DNA of 48,071 bases from Rudaea sp. (GTDB lineage: Bacteria; Pseudomonadota; Gammaproteobacteria; Xanthomonadales; Rhodanobacteraceae). Below the pieces are notes generated by a model. It saw only the letters and a list, made by a program, of their open reading frames with translations. It had not been told where the DNA came from and did not search any database. This document shows positions 43,980-48,071 of this stretch, piece by piece. Positions within the stretch are counted from its first letter, which is position 1. The number at the start of each line of letters is the position of its first letter. The DNA is taken from contig JANWJJ010000020.1 in NCBI GenBank assembly GCA_025451955.1, positions 1 to 48,071 of the forward strand. Direction: 5' to 3'. A program made the position numbers and the translations under genes.

Positions 43980-45485
43980 ATGTCGATCATCACCCAACTC
44001 AACGAACTGCGCAGCTGCGCCGGCACGGTACGCACCCACGGCCTGCCGGATGCGGTCATCGAACGTCTGGCGCCGCACTATCCGGAACTGGGCGAAGCGG
44101 TCGATGAGGCGCTGGCGCTGCATCGGCAATTGCGCGTGGAATTCCCCGAACTGCTCAAGCTCGACGAGAACGAACAACTGGCGCAGGTACAGGCCGACTT
44201 CGTCAATTTCTACGCTGACGACGCGGTCAATCCTTATGTCGCACTCGCCGCACGCGGATCGTGGGTTGTCACGCTCAAGGGCGCGGTGGTGCATGATTCC
44301 GGCGGCTACGGCATGCTCGGTTTTGGTCATGCGCCCAAGTCGGTGATCGCGGCCATGGCGAAACCGCAGGTAATGGCCAACGTGATGACGCCGAGCGTGA
44401 GCCAGATGCGCTTCACGCGCGCGCTCAAGGCCAATATCGGCCAGGCGCGCGGTGGTTCTCCGTTCACCAAATTCCTGTGTCTGAATTCCGGCTCCGAAGC
44501 CGTGTCGCTGGCTTGCCGCATCGCCGACGTCAACGCCAAGCTGATGACCGATGCGGGCGGCAAGTATGCCGACCGCACGATCAAACGCCTGGCGGTCAAG
44601 GGCGCGTTTCACGGTCGCACCGAGCGGCCGGCGGTGTATTCGGATTCCTCGCGCAAGGCCTATGCGCAGAATCTGGCCAGCTTCCGCGACGAGCACAGCC
44701 TGTTGACGGTGGAACCCTACAACGTCGAGCAATTGCGTCAGGTGTTTGCCGACGCCGACAAGAACGGCTGGTTCATCGAAGCCATGTTCCTTGAACCCGT
44801 GATGGGCGAAGGCGATCCTGGCCGCGCCGCAACGCCGGAGTTCTACGCCGCCGCGCGCGAACTCACCCGCAGCCACGGCTCGCTGTTCCTGGTCGATTCG
44901 ATCCAGGCCGGTCTGCGTGCGCATGGTGTGTTGTCGATCATCGATTATCCCGGCTTCGAGAAACTCGATCCGCCGGACATGGAAACCTATTCCAAGGCAC
45001 TCAACGCCGGCCAGTATCCGCTGTCGGTGCTCGCGGTGACTGCGAAGACTGCCGCCTTGTATAAAAAGGGCATCTACGGCAATACGATGACAACGAATCC
45101 GCGCGCGCTGGATGTCGCCTGCACTGTGCTGGCACTGTTCACGCCCGAACTGCGCTCCAACATCCGCAACCGCGGCGTGGAATTTCTCGACAAGTTGAAC
45201 AAGCTCAAGCACGAACTGCCCGGCCTGATCACCAAGGTTCAGGGCACCGGTCTACTGTTCTCGTGCGAGCTGTCGCCCGAGTTCAAATGCTACGGCGCCG
45301 ACAGCACCGAGGAATGGATGCGCGAACACGGCATCGGTGTGATCCACGGCGGCGTGAATTCCCTGCGCTTCACTCCGCACTTCGGCATTACCACCGCAGA
45401 AATCGACCTGATGATTGACGGCGTGAAGCAGGCGCTGCTGCGTGGGCCGCGCGTGGCGCAGGAACCCAAGGCGGCGGCGGCCTGA
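43980..45485 (+). CDS. Class III PLP-dependent aminotransferase
   Basis: 501 residues; ATG 43980 has GGAGG seven bases upstream. A large N-terminal segment of about 85 residues precedes the aminotransferase fold: DSGGYGMLGFGHAPKSVIAAMAKPQVMANVMTP, FLCLNSGSEAVSLACRI, KGAFHGRTERPA, LFLVDSIQAGLRAHG and the PLP lysine Lys339 in YSKALNAGQYPLSVLAV. GSEA and FHGRT bind the cofactor. The usual DE pair before the PLP lysine reads DS (VDSIQAG), a variant. Candidates include lysine 6-aminotransferase-like and related omega-aminotransferases; I cannot choose. Next gene psiF is about 160 bp downstream and separately translated. Confidence 0.85.
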   Translation: MSIITQLNELRSCAGTVRTHGLPDAVIERLAPHYPELGEAVDEALALHRQLRVEFPELLKLDENEQLAQVQADFVNFYADDAVNPYVALAARGSWVVTLKGAVVHDSGGYGMLGFGHAPKSVIAAMAKPQVMANVMTPSVSQMRFTRALKANIGQARGGSPFTKFLCLNSGSEAVSLACRIADVNAKLMTDAGGKYADRTIKRLAVKGAFHGRTERPAVYSDSSRKAYAQNLASFRDEHSLLTVEPYNVEQLRQVFADADKNGWFIEAMFLEPVMGEGDPGRAATPEFYAAARELTRSHGSLFLVDSIQAGLRAHGVLSIIDYPGFEKLDPPDMETYSKALNAGQYPLSVLAVTAKTAALYKKGIYGNTMTTNPRALDVACTVLALFTPELRSNIRNRGVEFLDKLNKLKHELPGLITKVQGTGLLFSCELSPEFKCYGADSTEEWMREHGIGVIHGGVNSLRFTPHFGITTAEIDLMIDGVKQALLRGPRVAQEPKAAAA

Positions 45486-45641
45486 AGCAAAATCCGCGCT
45501 GAACCGACACGTCTGATCGAACAATTCCTACAGCGCCGATTCAGCACGCTGGCATCATTGTGCACCGCAGCTACGCCACGCAACCGCGCCGGCGTAGACT
45601 GCGTATCCCCGCTTGGGGCCCACCAGCACAAGGAGATCACC

Positions 45642-46043
45642 ATGAAGTTTGCCGCACCCGCTGCGCTCGCGCTCGCCCTGGCTTTTGCCGGCTCGGCCTT
45701 CGCCGCCGAAACTGCTCCGGCCAAGACGCTGACGCCGCAACAGTCGAAGATGAGCACCTGCTCCAAGGACGCGCACGCGAAAAGCCTGAAGGGCGATGCC
45801 TACAAGGCATTCATGAGTACCTGCCTCAAGGGCAGCAGCACTGCTGCTGCGCCTGCCGCAGCCCCTGCGGCTGCCGTTGCCGCAGCACCAGCCAAACCCG
45901 CTGCCAGCGCCAAGGAAACGCAGCAGGAAAAAATGAAAGCCTGCAACGCCGACGCCAAGACCAAGGCGCTGAAAGGTGCAGCGCGTAAATCGTTCATGAG
46001 TACCTGTCTGAAAGCCGATAACACGGCACCTGCCGCGCACTGA
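45642..46043 (+). CDS. psiF: PsiF-repeat periplasmic protein
   Basis: 133 residues; AAGGAG lies six bases before ATG 45642, and the frame upstream is not coding. A signal peptide (MKFAAPAALALALAFAGSAFA) precedes two copies of the PsiF motif, MSTCSKDAHAKSLKGDAYKAFMSTCLK and MKACNADAKTKALKGAARKSFMSTCLK, joined by an Ala/Pro linker. Each copy has two cysteines, likely forming disulphides. PsiF in Escherichia coli is a phosphate-starvation-induced member of the Pho regulon of unknown function. No Pho box is visible in the 156 bp upstream, unlike in front of phoB. A strong terminator follows. Confidence 0.9.
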   Translation: MKFAAPAALALALAFAGSAFAAETAPAKTLTPQQSKMSTCSKDAHAKSLKGDAYKAFMSTCLKGSSTAAAPAAAPAAAVAAAPAKPAASAKETQQEKMKACNADAKTKALKGAARKSFMSTCLKADNTAPAAH

Positions 46044-46067
46044 GCGTCTGTTCCACCGGCGTAAACG

Positions 46068-46095
46068 AAAACCGGGCCACGAGGCCCGGTTTTTT
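46068..46095. terminator. Strong bidirectional intrinsic terminator
   Basis: ACCGGGCC (46071-46078), loop ACGA, GGCCCGGT (46083-46090), then TTTTTG; the opposite strand has the A-rich run on the other side (AAACGAAA), so it works for psiF on the plus strand and, less well, for the convergent peptidase gene. It is the clearest terminator in the window. Confidence 0.9.
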
Positions 46096-46113
46096 GTTGG
46101 CGGAGGAATCGTT

Positions 46114-47067
46114 TCAACGAAACCGATCCGTCGCCTCGATCAATTCGTGCGTATTGCCTGCTTCGAACGCCGAATGGCCGGCGTCGGCGACGATGCGCAG
46201 ATCGGCCTGCGGCCAGGCGCGGTGCAGATCCCATGCACTGCGGATCGGACAGACCACATCGTAGCGGCCTTGCACGATCACGCCGGGTATATTTTTCAAC
46301 TTGTGTACGTTGTGCAACAAATGATCGTCGCGCTCGAAAAAACCGCGGTTGACGAAGTAATGGCATTCGATGCGGGCGAAGGCGAGCGCAAATTCGTCGC
46401 TGCCGGTTGACGCGATGTAGTCCGCATTCGGATGCAGGTAACTGGTACTGCCCTCCCACACCGACCAGGCCTTGGCCGCGGCAATACGCACCGCCGGATC
46501 GGGACTGGTCAGACGACGGTGATACGCGCCGATCAGGTCGCCGCGTTCGCCAACCGGAATGTGTTGCAGATACGCTTCCCAGGCATCGGGAAAGATCGCA
46601 TCGCAACCTTTCTGGTAGAACCATTCCAGTTCCCAGCGCCGCAGCATGAAGATGCCGCGCAAGACGAGTTCGGTGACTCGATCGGGATGCGTTTCCGCAT
46701 ACGCCAATGCCAGCGTCGAGCCCCACGAACCACCGAATACTTGCCAGCGTTCGATGCGCAGATGCTCGCGCAGGCGTTCGATGTCGGCGACCAGATCCCA
46801 AGTCGTGTTGTCGGTCAATTCCGCATGCGGTGTCGAGCGACCGCTGCTGCGCTGGTCGAACAGCACGATGCGGTAATGCCCGGGATCGAAGAAGCGCCGG
46901 CTGTTCGCGTTGCAGCCCGCACCCGGGCCACCGTGCAGAAATACCGCCGGTTTGCCATGCGGATTGCCACATTGCTCGTAGTACAGCGTGTGCAGCGGCG
47001 AAACGCGCAGGCGCTCCGAATCGTAGGGCTCGATTTCCGGATACAAGCCGCGGCGTGAGTCGCTCAT
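46114..47067 (-). CDS. pip: Proline iminopeptidase
   Basis: 317 residues from ATG 47067 with GAGG upstream; the open extension to 47172 runs through the tRNA remnant and is rejected. An alpha/beta-hydrolase of family S33: HGGPGAGC (oxyanion region, residues 45-52), DQRSSGRSTPHA, nucleophile Ser114 in GGSWGSTLA, acid Asp in GRYDVVCP and base His in DAGHSAFE. It removes N-terminal proline from peptides, in the cytoplasm. Length and motifs match the Xanthomonas-type enzyme. The gene is convergent to psiF. Confidence 0.94.
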   Translation of the reverse strand: MSDSRRGLYPEIEPYDSERLRVSPLHTLYYEQCGNPHGKPAVFLHGGPGAGCNANSRRFFDPGHYRIVLFDQRSSGRSTPHAELTDNTTWDLVADIERLREHLRIERWQVFGGSWGSTLALAYAETHPDRVTELVLRGIFMLRRWELEWFYQKGCDAIFPDAWEAYLQHIPVGERGDLIGAYHRRLTSPDPAVRIAAAKAWSVWEGSTSYLHPNADYIASTGSDEFALAFARIECHYFVNRGFFERDDHLLHNVHKLKNIPGVIVQGRYDVVCPIRSAWDLHRAWPQADLRIVADAGHSAFEAGNTHELIEATDRFR

Positions 47068-47125
47068 CGTCGCCTCGCTAAACGATCCGCCGCGCGCGGC
47101 GCCGGTGAACGCTGAAAACCGCCAA

Positions 47126-47153
47126 TGGTCGGGGCGACAGGAATTGAACCTGC
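47126..47153 (-). pseudogene. 3' remnant of a tRNA, probably tRNA-Pro
   Basis: Read on the minus strand: T arm GCAGG-TTCAATT-CCTGT, acceptor strand CGCCCCG, discriminator A and encoded CCA. This is the 3' end of a tRNA-Pro. The matching 5' acceptor strand (CGGGGCG) and D arm are absent where they should lie (about 47196-47202), and the variable region is degraded (a run of seven Gs). It is therefore a fragment, as left by integration into a tRNA gene. Confidence 0.7.
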
Positions 47154-47220
47154 GCCCCCCCACAGAGCGCAATGCTTCGACGACATCAGGCGATGCCGGC
47201 GCACGCCTCGTAGTCCCTGA

Positions 47221-47598
47221 TCAGGCGGCAGCGTCTTTGAGCTTCTTCAGCGGACGCACCTTTACTCGGACCGAAGCCGGTTTGGCTGCGAACCATTGTT
47301 CCTGCTTGGTGAACGGGTTGACGCCCTTGCGCTTGGGCTTGGCCGGAATACTGGCGACCGTGATCTTCAGCAGGCCGGGCAGGATAAATGTGCGGGCGCC
47401 ATTCTTGTTGACCGAACCGACCACGGCACCTTCCAGCGCGGCGAGTACAGCGCGAACGTCCTTGGTCATCACACCACATGCGTCCGTGATGTATTCGACC
47501 AATCCGGACTTGCCGAGGACCTGCTTGATCGGCTTGCTTGTGACCGGCTTCGAGGCGGATTTCGGTGCAGCTTTCTTTGCGACTTTCTTGGTAGCCAT
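47221..47598 (-). CDS. HU-like DNA-binding protein with lysine-rich N-terminus
   Basis: 125 residues from ATG 47598 (GGGAAGAA upstream); ATG 47610 is an alternative. About 30 lysine- and alanine-rich residues (MATKKVAKKAAPKSASKPVT) precede an HU/IHF fold: LVEYITDACGVMTKDVRAVLAALEGAVVGSVNKNGARTFILPGLLKITVASIPAKPKRKG, the NP at the arm tip in VNPFTKQ, and FAAKPASVRVKVRPLKKLKDAA at the end. HU proteins bend DNA and organise the nucleoid. The extension resembles eukaryote-like histone H1-type tails found in several bacterial HU variants. It lies between the tRNA remnant and the integrase fragment, on the opposite strand to the latter. Confidence 0.87.
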   Translation of the reverse strand: MATKKVAKKAAPKSASKPVTSKPIKQVLGKSGLVEYITDACGVMTKDVRAVLAALEGAVVGSVNKNGARTFILPGLLKITVASIPAKPKRKGVNPFTKQEQWFAAKPASVRVKVRPLKKLKDAAA

Positions 47599-47817
47599 GA
47601 TTCTTCCCATGTTGGTATTTGATTAGACGCATCGCAATGAACCATGCGTCAACGTGACTGTACGGCACACGGGAGATGTCGCCAAGCACAAATTTTCCCG
47701 ATCGCGCACCATGGCAATGTTTACCGCCGAACGTCGACTCCGTTACTCAGTGCCACAAACTCAACTTGAATCGCCCTGTCGGGTTGGGTCGAGTGCCGGA
47801 GGCAGTGCGAACTACGC

Positions 47818-47939
47818 CGAACTGCACGCCTTCGGACGGCTGGCACCTGCCCTGCGCGTGCCGACGAAGAAGGAGCGGGCCGAATGCGATGCCCTCGACA
47901 AGGAGCGGGCGTTACTCGAACGGGAGTACGAGGACGAAA
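47818..47939 (+). pseudogene. Charged-helix coding fragment of unknown origin
   Basis: One frame reads FGRLAPALRVPTKKERAECDALDKERALLEREYEDE, a Glu/Lys/Arg-rich helix that looks like real coding sequence but has no start or end of its own. The style resembles the helical linkers of plasmid-type ParB/KorB proteins, but I cannot confirm that. It stops being plausible at about 47938, where an integrase-like frame begins in another phase. The stretch 47599-47817 shows no other gene. Confidence 0.35.
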
Positions 47940-48053
47940 GCGCAGGTGCAGGAGCTGATGACGCACACCAGCGAGAGCATGACCGAGCATTATTTGCAAG
48001 GTCATGATGCCCCTTGGACAGACGTGTGCACCGGTATCAAGCTGACACGATAG
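47940..48053 (+). pseudogene. C-terminal fragment of a tyrosine recombinase (phage-type integrase)
   Basis: AQVQELMTHTSESMTEHYLQG followed by HDAPWTDVCTGIKLTR and a stop. The histidine of LMTH and the tyrosine of TEHY are the last two catalytic positions of the integrase family. Only about 37 codons remain; the rest of the catalytic domain is absent upstream in any frame. It is a decayed or truncated integrase. Confidence 0.7.
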
Positions 48054-48071
48054 GGAGGAAATAGGGAGGAA
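48050..48071. repeat. Two 11-bp tandem copies at window end
   Basis: ATAGGGAGGAA occurs twice without a gap (48050-48060 and 48061-48071), starting at the integrase stop codon. The window ends here, so more copies may follow. Confidence 0.6.

Noticed and set aside
47068-47172. N-terminal extension of the proline iminopeptidase frame
   Set aside because: It translates the tRNA remnant (the GRRFNSCRPDH string is a common artefact of reading tRNA genes), so the ATG at 47067 is preferred.
47126-47213. A complete tRNA gene (Pro, or a long-variable-arm Leu/Ser)
   Set aside because: No sequence complementary to the acceptor CGCCCCG is found at the distance for either a 77- or an 88-nt tRNA, and no D arm or anticodon loop can be folded.

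Overview
The window is GC-rich, densely coding chromosomal DNA from a gammaproteobacterium, most likely of the Xanthomonadales/Lysobacterales (Xanthomonadaceae or Rhodanobacteraceae). The best pointers are a fused aspartate kinase/diaminopimelate decarboxylase and the MurD2-MurL pair, both known from Xanthomonas relatives, together with the queA-tgt-yajC-secD-secF and phoB-phoR-ppk-ppx clusters. Most of it is ordinary core genome. The accessory signals are short palindromic repeats, one MITE-like element, and a degraded integrative-element edge at the right end.

Layout, left to right. Positions 1-4808 hold an efflux operon: the C-terminal end of an RND pump, a TolC-type outer membrane lipoprotein, and a DevC/DevA/DevB-like ABC exporter. 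Positions 4885-6938 hold a secreted dienelactone hydrolase-like protein, a cytochrome c' and a cytochrome b561. Positions 6935-12437 (minus strand) hold peptidoglycan-precursor genes: fused lysC-lysA, then murL, then murD2. A 143-bp palindromic element sits between lysC-lysA and murL and supplies the murL start codon, and a second repeat is inserted in frame inside murL. Positions 12632-16808 hold an amino-acid permease and a two-subunit molybdenum hydroxylase of the isoquinoline oxidoreductase type. Positions 16941-25945 hold an orphan TonB-like membrane protein, an EF-G-like GTPase, an ArsR regulator with an SRPBCC protein, a membrane protein translationally coupled to a secreted amidohydrolase, an NAD-type isocitrate dehydrogenase and secreted proteins of unknown function.

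Positions 25942-34355 hold an AhpD-like protein and glutaredoxin (minus strand), then bepA, phoB, phoR, ppk and ppx (plus strand). A good Pho box overlaps the bepA stop codon in front of phoB, so phosphate sensing sits beside the enzymes that make and degrade polyphosphate. Positions 34411-43716 (minus strand) hold an ABC-2 exporter, a DesK/DesR-type two-component system, then queA, tgt, yajC, secD and secF, with only 40 bp between the response regulator and queA. Positions 43980-47067 hold a class III aminotransferase, a PsiF-repeat protein, a strong bidirectional terminator and proline iminopeptidase.

From 47126 to the end the DNA looks like scar tissue: the 3' end of a tRNA-Pro without its 5' half, a lysine-rich HU-like gene, a charged-helix coding fragment and the last ~37 codons of a tyrosine recombinase. 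I see no CRISPR array, complete IS, complete tRNA or rRNA. I found no clearly new multi-gene system. The best leads are the repeat-remodelled murL, the hydroxylase with a substituted catalytic glutamate, the mixed RND/ABC efflux operon and the tRNA/integrase scar.
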